From Streptantibioticus parmotrematis (GTDB lineage Bacteria > Actinomycetota > Actinomycetes > Streptomycetales > Streptomycetaceae), in assembly GCF_019890615.1 (NCBI RefSeq), contig NZ_JAINVZ010000024.1:1-64000 (forward strand): DNA of 64,000 nucleotides, written 5' to 3'. Positions 1-9,968 of this stretch are shown piece after piece. A program made the position numbers and the translations under genes. The notes under the pieces were generated by a model that had not been told where the DNA came from, made no database searches, and saw nothing but the letters and a program-made list of their open reading frames with translations. The first letter of the stretch is position 1; every line of letters begins with the position of its first letter.

Positions 1-572
1 CCGAACGCGTGGCGCAGCGCCCAGGGAGAATTGACCCCCACTCCCCAGACCGGGCCGAACTCCTGGCCGATGATCGTGGTCACCCCGGAGGCGAGCGAGG
101 CCTCCATCACGCGGGGCGACAGCAGGTGGACGTGGGTGTCGACGGCGCCCGCGGTGGCGATCATGCCCTCGCCGGGGACGATGGTGGTGCCGGTGCCGAC
201 GACCACGTCGACGCCGTCGAGCGTGTCGGGGTTGCCGGCCCGGCCGATGGCGTGGATGCGGCCCTCGCGGATGCCGATGGAGACCTTGCGGATGCCTTGG
301 GCGGCGTCGATCACCAGGACGTTGCTGATGACCAGGTCGCAGGTGTCGCGGACGGCGGCGGCCTTCAGGTGCAGCCCGTCGCGGGCGGTCTTGCCGAAGC
401 CGGCCAGGAACTCCTCCCCCGGCTTCTGCGCGTCCGACTCCACGCGCACGACCAGGCCCGAGTCGCCGAGCCGCACCCGGTCGCCCGCGCGCGGGCCGTG
501 CACGGCGGCGTACTCGCGCGGGTCGATGGACGTGGCACGGTCCGCGTGCCGGTCGAGATGCCCGTACTTCAC
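1..572 (-). CDS. ureC: Urease alpha subunit, N-terminal part (cut by window edge)
   Basis: This is the first ~190 residues of the nickel urease catalytic subunit, which hydrolyses urea to ammonia and carbamate in the cytoplasm. The GTG start overlaps the TGA stop of ureAB (GTGA), so the two are translationally coupled. The fragment shows the alpha-subunit beginning, a DTHVHL motif supplying the first two nickel-binding histidines, and a following GVTT segment. After GVTT the sequence reads IGQEFGPVWG where classical ureases have a GGGTGP loop, so this is the divergent urease type that many Streptomyces carry beside a classical one. The carbamylated lysine and the flap lie outside the window. 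No accessory ureEFGD genes are visible here. Confidence 0.9.
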   Translation of the reverse strand, partial: MKYGHLDRHADRATSIDPREYAAVHGPRAGDRVRLGDSGLVVRVESDAQKPGEEFLAGFGKTARDGLHLKAAAVRDTCDLVISNVLVIDAAQGIRKVSIGIREGRIHAIGRAGNPDTLDGVDVVVGTGTTIVPGEGMIATAGAVDTHVHLLSPRVMEASLASGVTTIIGQEFGPVWGVGVNSPWALRHAF

Positions 573-1258
573 GAGGAGACCTCCGCTCCCAGGTAGCCGC
601 AGGCGGCCGCGCGGCGCAGCGCCTCGTCCTTCGCGCCGGGCGCGTCCAGCGGGCCGTCCACCAGTCCGGCGAAGCCGATCGCGATCCGGTCGCCGCCGAT
701 CGGCAGCAGTCCCACCTCGGCGCTCTCGCCGGGCCCGAACCGCACCGAGGACCCGGCGGGCACGGCGAGCCGCATCCCGTAGGCGGCGCGGCGGTCGAAC
801 TCCAGGCGGGGGTTGGCCTCGAAGAAGTGGAAGTGCGAGGTGACGCTCACCGGGACACCGGCGGTGTTGCGCACGGTCAGCCGCACCGCGGGCTCGACGG
901 GCGGGTCGGCCGGGCCCGGCAGCACCGCGCCGGGGGCGTCGTCGCCCGCGCCCGCGCCGCTGATCGGGTCGGTGACCACGGCGAGCCGGGAGCCGTCGTC
1001 GAAGACCGCCTCGACCATCACGTCGCCGATCACGTCGGCGACGCCGGGCAGCACGTCGTCCGGCCCGAGCACCCGGCTCGCCGCCTCGATCGCCTCGGCG
1101 AGCCGGGCGCCGTCCCGGGCGGCCTCGCAGACGGTGTCGGCGATCAGCGCGGTCGCCTCCGGCACGTTGAGCCGAAGGCCCCTGGCGCGGCGGGCGCGGG
1201 CCAGTTCGGCGGCGCCGAACAGCAGCAGGCGGTCACGTTCGGTCGGGGTCAGCCGCAT
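569..1258 (-). CDS. ureAB: Fused urease gamma-beta subunit
   Basis: This 229-residue protein joins the gamma subunit (about residues 1-100, starting MRLTPTERDRLL) to the beta subunit (about residues 125-225, with VRNTAGVPVSVTSHFHFFEANP and a GDRIAIGF-like end). Together they form the structural shell around the UreC active site. Separate UreA and UreB are each about 100 residues, so the length fits a true fusion; such fusions occur in actinomycetes and Helicobacter. The linker near residues 108-125 is Ala/Gly/Pro-rich. It is the first gene of a minus-strand operon with ureC, divergent from a nucleobase-type permease, which suggests a nitrogen-scavenging locus. Confidence 0.9.
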   Translation of the reverse strand: MRLTPTERDRLLLFGAAELARARRARGLRLNVPEATALIADTVCEAARDGARLAEAIEAASRVLGPDDVLPGVADVIGDVMVEAVFDDGSRLAVVTDPISGAGAGDDAPGAVLPGPADPPVEPAVRLTVRNTAGVPVSVTSHFHFFEANPRLEFDRRAAYGMRLAVPAGSSVRFGPGESAEVGLLPIGGDRIAIGFAGLVDGPLDAPGAKDEALRRAAACGYLGAEVSS

Positions 1259-1329
1259 CCCGCCACACCTCCACAGCTTCGCGGTCCGATCACTCGGCGC
1301 CCCGGCGGTCGACCCGGCGGGGCTGATTT

Positions 1330-1413
1330 GAACGCTACTCTAACAAGCAAAGCTTTTGACGAGAAGTATTGACCTGCACGCAATGTACGAGTCACATTGA
1401 ACGGCGTTCTAAC
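1330..1413. promoter_or_regulatory. Paired 15-bp direct repeats in the ureAB/permease divergent promoter region
   Basis: GAACGCTACTCTAAC (1330-1344) and GAACGGCGTTCTAAC (1399-1413) are direct repeats sharing GAACG-N4-TCTAAC with starts 69 bp apart. They lie in the 182-bp space between divergent ureAB and the permease gene. The surrounding DNA is visibly AT-richer than the genes and carries TTGAC-type hexamers (1356-1361 and 1369-1374). A shared operator is inferred from repetition and position; the regulator is unknown. The motif does not clearly match a GlnR box. Confidence 0.4.
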
Positions 1414-1440
1414 TAGTTCGGCGCTCAAGGAGTCAGGGCC

Positions 1441-2874
1441 ATGCGGATCGAACAGCGGGGAGTGGACACCGTCCCCGAACAGGAGCGGACCAGCGGGCCG
1501 CGTGACGTGATCAGCATCCTGCTGGGCTCCAACCTGGCCCTCGGTGTGATCGTCTTCGGCTGGCTGCCGGTCTCCTTCGGGCTCGGCTGGTGGGCGTCGT
1601 TCACCTCGCTGGCGGCCGGCACGCTGGTGGGCACCGTGCTGGTGGCCCCGCTCGCCCTGGTCTCGCTGCGCACCGCGACCAACCTGTCGACCTCCAGCGG
1701 CGCCCACTTCGGGGTGCGCGGGCGGCTGCTGGGCTCCACGATCGGCCTGCTGCTGTCGCTGGGCTACACCGCGCTGACGCTGTGGGTCGGCGGGGACGCG
1801 GTGGTGGGATGCCTGCACCGGATGCTCGCACTGCCCACCGGGCCCGCCAGCTACGCGGTGGTCTACGCGGTGCTGGCGGCGACCACCGCCTCCTCGGCCG
1901 TCTTCGGCTACCGGATGCTGCTGCGGCTCAGCCGGGTGCTGACCGTCGGCCTGACCGCGCTGCTGCTCGTGGGCGTGGTCGCGTACGCGGGCATGTTCCA
2001 CCTGCACGCGCCGCACGCCGCGCCGTACCTGCTGGGCTCCTTCTGGCCCACCTGGCTGCTGTCGGCGGTCTCCGCGGGACTGTCGGGGCCGATCGCGTTC
2101 ATCACGCTGCTCGGCGACTACACCCGCTACGTCTCACCGCACCGCTTCAGCCAGCCGAAGGTCTTCGTCGGCACCTGCTTCGGCCTCGTCGTCGGCCTGC
2201 TGCTGCCGCAGCTGTTCGGCACCTTCACCGCGCTGTGCGTGGGCGCCGGCAGCGACTACGCGACGTCGCTGGTGGCCGCCTGCCCGGTCTGGTACCTGCT
2301 GTTCCTGCTGCTCAACGCGTCCGCCGGGTCGGTGGGCAACGCGGGGCTGATGCTCTACAGCATGGGCCTGGACCTCGACGCGATCCTGCCGAAGGCCAGC
2401 CGCACCCAGGCCACCTACGTGGTCGCCGCCTTCTCCACCGCGCTGGTCTACCTCGGGCACTTCGCCTGGGCGGCGCAGGACGCCATGACGTCGTTCGTGC
2501 TGGTGCTCACCGCGATCGGCACCCCGTGGGCGGTGATCACGCTGCTGGGCTTCCGCCGGGTGCGCGGGCGCTACGACGCGGACGCCCTCCAGGTCTACAA
2601 CCGGCGCACCCGCGGCGGCATCTACTGGTACCGCGGCGGCTGGAACGTCTCCGCCGTGATCGCCTGGGCGTGCGGCTCGGTGATCGGCCTGCTGGAGGTC
2701 GACACCCCGCTCTACAGCGGCCCGCTGCTGCACTTCACCGGCGGCATCGACATCAGCTTCCTGCTGGCCGCGGCCGTGACCGCCGCGGTCTACCTGCTGC
2801 TCAGCGCCAAGCAGCCGCATCCCCTCCCGGCGCCGGACGCGGCAGTGCAGGACGCGGCGGCCGTGGTGGCCTGA
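1441..2874 (+). CDS. NCS1-family purine/cytosine-type permease
   Basis: This 477-residue integral membrane protein has about twelve hydrophobic segments. It begins with a short cytosolic stretch followed by SILLGSNLALGVIVFGWLPV, the type of first helix seen in cytosine/purine/hydantoin permeases. NCS1 carriers import nucleobases, allantoin or hydantoins with a cation. A good ribosome site (AAGGAG, nine bases upstream) supports the ATG. It is divergent from the urease genes, so uptake of a nucleobase or ureide as a nitrogen source is plausible, but the substrate cannot be read from sequence. The C-terminal ~20 residues are Ala/Pro-rich and probably cytosolic. Confidence 0.85.
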   Translation: MRIEQRGVDTVPEQERTSGPRDVISILLGSNLALGVIVFGWLPVSFGLGWWASFTSLAAGTLVGTVLVAPLALVSLRTATNLSTSSGAHFGVRGRLLGSTIGLLLSLGYTALTLWVGGDAVVGCLHRMLALPTGPASYAVVYAVLAATTASSAVFGYRMLLRLSRVLTVGLTALLLVGVVAYAGMFHLHAPHAAPYLLGSFWPTWLLSAVSAGLSGPIAFITLLGDYTRYVSPHRFSQPKVFVGTCFGLVVGLLLPQLFGTFTALCVGAGSDYATSLVAACPVWYLLFLLLNASAGSVGNAGLMLYSMGLDLDAILPKASRTQATYVVAAFSTALVYLGHFAWAAQDAMTSFVLVLTAIGTPWAVITLLGFRRVRGRYDADALQVYNRRTRGGIYWYRGGWNVSAVIAWACGSVIGLLEVDTPLYSGPLLHFTGGIDISFLLAAAVTAAVYLLLSAKQPHPLPAPDAAVQDAAAVVA

Positions 2875-2886
2875 GCCCGTACGCGC

Positions 2887-2920
2887 GAGGAGGGGGCCCG
2901 CGGCGGCGGGCCCCCTCCTC
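2887..2920. terminator. Bidirectional hairpin terminator between permease and ilvE
   Basis: A perfect 15-bp GC-rich stem with a 4-nt loop (2902-2905) sits between the convergent permease and ilvE genes, so it can serve both. There is no long U tract, as is common for Streptomyces terminators. Confidence 0.8.
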
Positions 2921-2936
2921 GTGTGCTCGCGGTCGC

Positions 2937-4031
2937 TCAGCCCAGCGGGTGCATCCAGCCGTGGGTGTCGGGGGACGCGCCGGTCTGGACGTCCAGCAGC
3001 GCGCGGCGCAGCCGCATGGTGACCTCGCCGGGCTCGCCGTCGGCGATCCGCCAGTCGGCGCGGGTGGACTTGACCGCGCCGACCGGGGTGATCACCGCGG
3101 CGGTGCCGCAGGCGAAGACCTCGGTGAGCGAGCCGTTCTCGGCGGCCTCGCGCCACTCGTCGACCGAGACGCGGCCCTCGGCGACCTCGTAGCCGAGGTC
3201 GGCGGCGATGCGCAGCAGCGAGGCGCGGGTGATGCCGGGCAGCAGCGAACCGGACAGCTCCGGGGTGACGATGCGGTCGCCGTACACGAAGTACAGGTTC
3301 ATCCCGCCCATCTCCTCGACCCAGCGGCGCTCGATCGCGTCCAGCCACACCACCTGCGGGCAGCCGTGCTCGACCGCCTGGGCCTGCGCGACCAGCGAAG
3401 CGGCGTAGTTGCCGCCCGCCTTCGCCGCGCCGGTGCCGCCGGGCGCGGCCCGGACGTACTCCTCGGAGACCCACACCGAGACCGGCTTGACGCCGCCGGG
3501 GAAGTAGGCGCCGGCCGGGGAGGCGATGACGACGAACAGGTACTCGTTGGACGGGCGCACCCCGAGGCCGACCTCGGTGGCGAACATGAAGGGCCGCAGG
3601 TACAGCGACGCCTCGCCCTCGCTGGGCACCCACGCCTTGTCCTGCCGGACCAGCGCGTCGCAGGCGGCCACGAACAGCTCCTGCGGCAGCTCCGGCATCG
3701 CCAGCCGCCGCGCGGAGGACTGGAAGCGCTCGGCGTTGGCGAACGGCCGGAAGGTGGCCACCGAGCCGTCCGGCTGCCGGTACGCCTTGAGCCCCTCGAA
3801 GATCGTCTGCGCGTAGTGCAGCGTCATGTTCGCGGGGTCGAGCGAGATCGGCGCGTACGGGACGAGCTGGGCGTCGTGCCAGCCACGGCCCTCGGTCCAC
3901 CGGATCGTCACCATGTGGTCGGTGAAGTGGCGGCCGAAGCCGGGGTCGGCGAGGATCGCCTGCCGCTCGGCGTCGGCCAGCGGGTGCGAGGAGGGCTTGA
4001 GTTCGATCGTGGGCGTCGTGGGCGTCGTCAT
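2937..4031 (-). CDS. ilvE: Branched-chain amino acid aminotransferase
   Basis: This 364-residue fold-type IV PLP enzyme transfers the amino group between glutamate and the keto acids of leucine, isoleucine and valine, the last step of their synthesis. The PLP lysine lies in [15 protein letters not shown]. The conserved [29 protein letters not shown] and [13 protein letters not shown] blocks are all present. The ATG at 4031 was chosen over the longer reading frame because it follows a GAAGGA ribosome site and matches the family N-terminus. It is a single gene downstream of leuB, separated by a terminator, with a palindrome at 4096-4111 about 65 bp before the start. Confidence 0.95.
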   Translation of the reverse strand: MTTPTTPTIELKPSSHPLADAERQAILADPGFGRHFTDHMVTIRWTEGRGWHDAQLVPYAPISLDPANMTLHYAQTIFEGLKAYRQPDGSVATFRPFANAERFQSSARRLAMPELPQELFVAACDALVRQDKAWVPSEGEASLYLRPFMFATEVGLGVRPSNEYLFVVIASPAGAYFPGGVKPVSVWVSEEYVRAAPGGTGAAKAGGNYAASLVAQAQAVEHGCPQVVWLDAIERRWVEEMGGMNLYFVYGDRIVTPELSGSLLPGITRASLLRIAADLGYEVAEGRVSVDEWREAAENGSLTEVFACGTAAVITPVGAVKSTRADWRIADGEPGEVTMRLRRALLDVQTGASPDTHGWMHPLG

Positions 4032-4095
4032 AGTCGCGTGTCCTTCACCGTGAGGTCGTGGTGGACCGCACCGGCGTCCGCACCGCCGCGGCGGT

Positions 4096-4111
4096 AGTAG
4101 GACGTCCGACT
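4096..4111. promoter_or_regulatory. Palindromic operator candidate upstream of ilvE
   Basis: The sequence AGTAGGACGTCCGACT is palindromic except for one base pair. Its reverse complement differs by one base from the motif at 5811-5826 upstream of the leuB unit. Sharing between two branched-chain amino acid promoters suggests a common regulator. An IclR-type regulator of the NdgR/LtbR kind is a reasonable guess from known leucine-gene control in actinobacteria, but this is inference. Confidence 0.5.
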
Positions 4112-4223
4112 TTCCCCTCACACGGCGGCCCTGCGTCCGATTATCCCGTAACCGGGTGTCCGGAGGGAATCAGGTGTGCCGGAGCGAGGTGTTCCGGTGA
4201 TGCGGCCCAGATGGATGGTCGCA

Positions 4224-4255
4224 CCCGGCCCCCGTGATCACCTACGGGGGCCGGG
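4224..4255 (-). terminator. Terminator after leuB
   Basis: A perfect 12-bp stem (CCCGGCCCCCGT paired with its complement) with an 8-nt loop lies 83 bp past the leuB stop and before the ilvE promoter region. It separates the two minus-strand units. The rest of the 307-bp gap between leuB and ilvE holds only the palindrome at 4096-4111. Confidence 0.75.
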
Positions 4256-4338
4256 CTCAGCCGTGATGTCGTCGCGCGCGTGGGCGCTGCGCTGGCTTTC
4301 TCTGACCTGCCGGGCCGGCTGAGGGCTCTCCGCGGAGG

Positions 4339-5379
4339 TCAGCTCGCTACTCGGGCGGCGAGCGCGTCGCCGATGGCCCCGGTGGAGCGCGGCGCGGTGC
4401 CGCGGGCGGCCACGTCGGCGGCGACGGCGGCCTCGATGCGGGCGGCCTCGTCCTGGTAGCCGAGGTGCTCCAGCAGCAGGGCGACGGAGCGCACGGTGGC
4501 GGTCGGGTCGGCCTTGCCCTGTCCGGCGATGTCCGGCGCCGAGCCGTGCACCGGCTCGAACATGGACGGGAACGCCCGGGAGGGGTTGATGTTGCCGCTG
4601 GCGGCCAGGCCGATGCCTCCGGTGACGGCGGCGGCCAGGTCGGTGATGATGTCGCCGAAGAGGTTGTCGGTGACGATCACGTCGAAGCGCTCGGGCTGGG
4701 TGACGAAGAAGATCGTCGCCGCGTCCACGTGCAGGTAGTCGGTGGTGACGTCCGGGTACTCGGTGCCGACGGCGTCGAAGATCCGCTTCCACAGGTGGCC
4801 GGCGTGGACCAGCACGTTGTTCTTGTGGACCAGCGTGAGCTTCCTGCGCGGGCGGGCCTGGGCGCGGGCGTAGGCGTCGCGCACCACGCGCTCGATGCCG
4901 TAGGCGGTGTTGAGGCTGACCTCGGTGGCGACCTCGTGCGGGGTACCGGTGCGGATGGCGCCGCCGTTGCCGGTGTACGGGCCCTCGGTGCCCTCGCGGA
5001 CCACCACGAAGTCGATCTCCGGGTCCCCGGCGAGCGGCGAGGCGACGCCGGGCAGCAGGGTGCTGGGCCGCAGGTTGACGTGGTGGTCGAAGGCGAACCG
5101 CAACTTGAGCAGGAAGCCGCGCTCCAGCACGCCGGACGGCACCGAGGGGTCGCCGATCGCGCCGAGCAGGATCGCGTCGTGGCGCTTGAGCGACTCCAGG
5201 TCGGCGTCGGTGAGGGTCTCGCCGGTGGCGTGGTACCGCCGGGCGCCGAAGTCGTAGGAGGTCGTCTCCAGCTTCACGTCGGACGGCAGGACGGCGCCGA
5301 GGACCTTGAGGCCTTCGGCTACCACTTCCTGGCCGATGCCGTCACCGGGGATCACTGCGAGGCTGATGCTGCGGGACAT
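4339..5379 (-). CDS. leuB: 3-isopropylmalate dehydrogenase
   Basis: This 346-residue enzyme oxidises and decarboxylates 3-isopropylmalate to 2-oxoisocaproate with NAD in leucine synthesis. It shows the [10 protein letters not shown] start, [14 protein letters not shown] with the substrate-binding arginine, the LVHKNNVL lysine region, [11 protein letters not shown], and the metal site [15 protein letters not shown]. The adenosine-binding [16 protein letters not shown] segment is intact. [14 protein letters not shown] at 5379 was chosen as the start because the longer frame adds 16 non-conserved residues. It lies downstream of a 31-codon ORF, and the promoter is probably near the palindrome at 5811-5826. 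Confidence 0.95.
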   Translation of the reverse strand: MSRSISLAVIPGDGIGQEVVAEGLKVLGAVLPSDVKLETTSYDFGARRYHATGETLTDADLESLKRHDAILLGAIGDPSVPSGVLERGFLLKLRFAFDHHVNLRPSTLLPGVASPLAGDPEIDFVVVREGTEGPYTGNGGAIRTGTPHEVATEVSLNTAYGIERVVRDAYARAQARPRRKLTLVHKNNVLVHAGHLWKRIFDAVGTEYPDVTTDYLHVDAATIFFVTQPERFDVIVTDNLFGDIITDLAAAVTGGIGLAASGNINPSRAFPSMFEPVHGSAPDIAGQGKADPTATVRSVALLLEHLGYQDEAARIEAAVAADVAARGTAPRSTGAIGDALAARVAS

Positions 5380-5540
5380 GCTCCGCACTGTACGCCCGCG
5401 TCCCACCCCATGACACGTGCGGTCCACATGCCGGACAGATCAGGAGTGGGCGGTGCGATGAACGACCTGGCGGGACGCGCGAGTTGGGCCCTCGCGGTGC
5501 GCGGGGGCCCGACTCGGCGGCGTTGTGCAGGGGGCGTAGG

Positions 5541-5636
5541 TCAGCGGCGCTCGTGGCCGGTGGATCCGCCGTTGTCACGGCGGTCGAGGGCGCGCTGGAG
5601 GGCTGCGGCGGCGTTCTTGCGGGTGGTCTCGTCCAT
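5541..5636 (-). CDS. Small 31-residue protein upstream of leuB
   Basis: The ORF encodes a very hydrophilic, Arg/Asn/Ala-rich peptide beginning MDETTRKNAAAALQRALDRR. A GGAG ribosome site lies about ten bases before the ATG. It runs in the same direction as leuB with a 161-bp gap. I recall similar short hypothetical proteins at this place in other Streptomyces, but cannot check that here. It has no run of Leu, Ile or Val codons, so it does not look like an attenuator leader. The TRKNAAAALQRALDRR stretch could form one amphipathic helix. Function unknown. Confidence 0.55.
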   Translation of the reverse strand: MDETTRKNAAAALQRALDRRDNGGSTGHERR

Positions 5637-5810
5637 GGGAGCACTTCTCCATCCGAAACGAAGGTGAGGGTGCGCCGGAAGGGGCGGGGAGCGGGCGCCG
5701 CAGGGGTGGCCTGCGTGGGGCACCGGCTCTACTCCGCCGATCGCTGGATCTAGCGAGACGTTCGGCTCCCTACAACGCTAGGACGAGATCGCCGTTCTGT
5801 CTCCACAGTT

Positions 5811-5826
5811 AGTCGGACTTCCTACT
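5811..5826. promoter_or_regulatory. Palindrome upstream of the small ORF-leuB unit
   Basis: AGTCGGACTTCCTACT matches the reverse complement of the ilvE-upstream palindrome (4096-4111) at 15 of 16 positions. It lies 175 bp before the 31-residue ORF and between that ORF and the pruA terminator, where the leuB promoter should be. A role as shared operator is inferred. Confidence 0.5.
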
Positions 5827-5872
5827 ATCTGAGACGGCACCCCCTCCGACCTGCGGTCCCCACCCATGGCCA

Positions 5873-5906
5873 GGGCCCGGCACCGCGTGTTCGCGGTGCC
5901 GGGCCC
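5873..5906 (-). terminator. Terminator of the proline catabolic operon
   Basis: A perfect 15-bp stem (GGGCCCGGCACCGCG and its complement) with a TGTT loop lies 46 bp past the pruA stop on the minus strand. With the palindrome at 5811-5826 it accounts for the 315-bp gene-free stretch 5637-5951. Confidence 0.85.
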
Positions 5907-5951
5907 CTACTTTCAGCCGCCTCGCCCGGTAGGGAGAGCCGCCTCGACCGC

Positions 5952-7583
<1,632 letters not shown>

Positions 7584-7683
7584 GGGAGGGGTCTCCTTCT
7601 GCGGGGGTGTGCTGCTGGGGTGTGCTGCGGGCGGGCGATGGGCCTTCGGGCGGCGGGCCTTCGGGCGGCGGGCCCGGTGCCGG

Positions 7684-8613
7684 TCAGGCTCCGGGGACGA
7701 ACGAGCGGAGGAAGAAGGCCAGGTTGGCCGGGCGCTCCGCCAGCCGCCGCATGAAGTACCCGTACCAGTCTGCGCCGTACGGCACGTAAATACGCATGCG
7801 CTCGCCCGCCTCGGCCAGCCGGCGCTGCTCGGCGACCCGGATGCCGAAGAGCATCTGGAACTCGTAGTCGCCCGCCTGGCGGCCGTGCTCCCGGGCCAGG
7901 TGCTGGCCGATGGCGATCATCCGCGGGTCGTGCGAGCCGATCATCGGGTAGCCGGCGCCCGCCATGAGGATCCCCAGGCAGCGCACGTACGCCTTGTCGA
8001 CCTCGCGCTTGTCCTGGTGCGCGACGGAGGCGGGCTCCTTGTACGCGCCCTTGACCAGTCGCACCCGGGAGCCGGGGGTGGCCAGGCGGCGGCAGTCGTC
8101 CTCGGTGCGGAACAGGTAGGACTGCACGACGGCGCCGGTGCCCGGGTGGTCCTGGCGCAGCTCGTCGAGGATGGCCAGCGTCGAGTCGACGGTGGTGTGG
8201 TCCTCCATGTCGAGGGTGACCGTGGTGCCCGCGGCGGTGGCGGCCTCGGCGACCTGGCGCACGTTTTCCAGCGCGATGTCGTGGCCGCCGGACGACAGCG
8301 CCTGGCCGAACGCCGACAGCTTCACGGAGACCTCGGCCTTGCCGGCCAGGCCCTCGGTGCCCAGCGCGTCCAGCAGCCGCAGGTAGGCATCGCGGGTGGC
8401 GGTGGCGGTGGCCTTGTCGGTGACGTCCTCACCCAGGTGGTCGAGGGTGACCTCGCGGCCGGAGTCGGTCAGGGCGCGGACGCTGTCCAGGGCGGGAGCC
8501 AGCTCGTCACCGGCGACGAAGCGGTCCACGACCGGCCGGGTGACGGGGGCGGCCGCGACCAGGCGGCGCATACGGTCGCTGCGCGAGGCGGCGAGCAACA
8601 CGGGACCCAGCAC
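7684..8613 (-). CDS. Proline dehydrogenase
   Basis: This 309-residue FAD-dependent TIM-barrel enzyme oxidises proline to 1-pyrroline-5-carboxylate and passes electrons to the respiratory chain. Recognisable blocks are VSVKLSAFGQ, VTLDMEDHTTVDSTL, VRLVKGAYKEPASVA with the flavin-contacting lysine, and the C-terminal YVPYGADWYGYFMRRLAERPAN motif with the two substrate-carboxylate arginines. The GTG at 8613 was chosen because a GGAGGA ribosome site lies just before it and the length then matches monofunctional enzymes. It is the first gene of an operon with pruA and is divergent from a PucR-type regulator. The 100-bp gap to pruA contains a 15-bp tandem repeat (about 7637-7676). Confidence 0.92.
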   Translation of the reverse strand: MLGPVLLAASRSDRMRRLVAAAPVTRPVVDRFVAGDELAPALDSVRALTDSGREVTLDHLGEDVTDKATATATRDAYLRLLDALGTEGLAGKAEVSVKLSAFGQALSSGGHDIALENVRQVAEAATAAGTTVTLDMEDHTTVDSTLAILDELRQDHPGTGAVVQSYLFRTEDDCRRLATPGSRVRLVKGAYKEPASVAHQDKREVDKAYVRCLGILMAGAGYPMIGSHDPRMIAIGQHLAREHGRQAGDYEFQMLFGIRVAEQRRLAEAGERMRIYVPYGADWYGYFMRRLAERPANLAFFLRSFVPGA

Positions 8614-8742
8614 GGGCTCCTCCAACAAGTGCGTGACGCAAGGTGCGTGGCCCTGCGGCGGGACGGCCGGACACCCCGCGGCGGGGCAGGTGGCTACGCG
8701 ATGAAATCTAGGTTTCGCCTCCACCGTGGGCCATCGACAGGT

Positions 8743-8782
8743 GTCACGCATCCGTGACCGGCCTCTCATACAGATGTATGAG
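8743..8782. promoter_or_regulatory. Two adjacent inverted repeats between proline dehydrogenase and PucR-type genes
   Basis: GTCACG-CATC-CGTGAC (8743-8758) and CTCATAC-AGAT-GTATGAG (8765-8782) are perfect inverted repeats, each with a 4-nt spacer and centres 23 bp apart. They sit in the divergent promoter region. The second overlaps the likely ATG of the regulator. They are good operator candidates for autoregulation and for control of the proline operon. Confidence 0.5.
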
Positions 8783-9923
8783 CGACAATGGGCCGGTGCG
8801 CGCTGACGGGGACTTCCAGGAACTGGTCGACGAGGTGTCGGCGCTGCTCGGCACGCCCGCGACACTGGAGGACCGCGACTTCCGGCTGATCGCCTTCGGC
8901 GCCCACGACAGCGACGACGAGGCCGCCATGGACCCGATCCGCACCCGGTCCATCCTCACCAGGCGCTCGACCGCGCAGGTGCGCGAGTGGTTCGAGGGGT
9001 TCGGCATCGCGCGGGCCCGCGAGCCGGTGCGCGTCCCGGCCGACCCGGCGGCGGGCATCCACGCCCGTATCTGCCTGCCGGTGCGCCACCGCGGCGTGGT
9101 GCACGGCTACGTGTGGCTGCTGGACGACGGCACCGACCGTCCGCTGGACGCGGCGATGGCGGTGGCGGCCCGGATCGGCACGCTGCTGGCCGCCGAGGCG
9201 CGGGCCGGGGCGGACACCGGGCGGGAACTGCTGGGGCTGCTGACCGGTCCCGGCTCCCGCCGCGAGGGCGCGCTCGCGGCCTTGCGGGCGGCGCTGGGGC
9301 GGGTGGCGGACGACGACTTCGCGATGGTGTGCGTGGCCCCGTGGGACGGCGGTGAGGACGAGGCGTCCGATCCGCTGCCCGGGCCGCGGGCCCTGCCGGG
9401 GGCGGCCGCGGTGTGCGCGGTGCCGTCCCCCGGGCCGGGCGGGCTCGCGGTGCTGGCCCGGGCCCGGGCGGCGGACACCGTGGCGGCGCGGCTGCTGGAG
9501 TCCGCCCGCGCCCGGGGGGCCACCGCCGGGGTGAGCGGACGCGGGGCCGGGCTCGAAGGGCTCCCGGAGGCGTGGCGCGAGGCGTCGGGCGCGGCCCGCG
9601 CGGCGCACGCCCAGCCACGGCTGGCCCCGGTGGCGCACTGGTCGGACATCGGCCCGTACCGCCTGCTGACCCGGCTGCCCACGACCGCCGACCCGGCGGT
9701 CGCCCCGCTGCTGGACGCCGCGCACACCGAACTCGCGCACACCGCCGAGGTGTTCCTCGACTGCGCGGGCCAGGCCGGGCGGGCGGCCGCCGCGCTGGCC
9801 ATCCACCGCCAGACGCTCTACTACCGGCTCTCCCGCGTCGAGCACCTCACCGGTCTCGACCTGGACGACGGCGAGGACCGCCTGCTGTTGCATCTGGCAC
9901 TCAAGGCGGCCCGGCTCGGGTAG
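8778..9923 (+). CDS. PucR-family transcriptional regulator, probably of proline use
   Basis: The 381-residue protein has a middle region of the GGDEF-like/CdaR type ([11 protein letters not shown]) and a C-terminal PucR helix-turn-helix around [26 protein letters not shown]. Regulators of this family often sense amino acids or purines. It is divergent from the proline dehydrogenase-pruA operon, which makes control of proline catabolism the best guess. The ATG at 8778 ([14 protein letters not shown]) is preferred over the GTG at 8754. No Shine-Dalgarno site is visible before it, so leaderless translation is possible. Confidence 0.85.
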   Translation: MSDNGPVRADGDFQELVDEVSALLGTPATLEDRDFRLIAFGAHDSDDEAAMDPIRTRSILTRRSTAQVREWFEGFGIARAREPVRVPADPAAGIHARICLPVRHRGVVHGYVWLLDDGTDRPLDAAMAVAARIGTLLAAEARAGADTGRELLGLLTGPGSRREGALAALRAALGRVADDDFAMVCVAPWDGGEDEASDPLPGPRALPGAAAVCAVPSPGPGGLAVLARARAADTVAARLLESARARGATAGVSGRGAGLEGLPEAWREASGAARAAHAQPRLAPVAHWSDIGPYRLLTRLPTTADPAVAPLLDAAHTELAHTAEVFLDCAGQAGRAAAALAIHRQTLYYRLSRVEHLTGLDLDDGEDRLLLHLALKAARLG

Positions 9924-9942
9924 CGACCCGGCTCGGGTAGTG

Positions 9943-9965
9943 CCCGGCTGGGGCAGCGCCGGGCG
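9943..9965. terminator. Hairpin between convergent PucR-type and acetyltransferase genes
   Basis: GCCCGGC pairs with GCCGGGC around a 9-nt loop in the 45-bp gap between convergent genes. The stem is short, so the call is moderate. Confidence 0.5.
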
Positions 9966-9968
9966 CCC

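Noticed and set aside
1590-4097. An 835-codon plus-strand frame covering the permease and ilvE
   Set aside because: It is an Arg/Ala/Gly-rich shadow of the permease in another frame and of ilvE on the opposite strand; both true genes have clear family motifs.
7637-7676. Tandem CGGGCCTTCGGGCGG repeats between proline dehydrogenase and pruA
   Set aside because: Fewer than three copies in a GC-rich spacer; could be chance and has no clear role.
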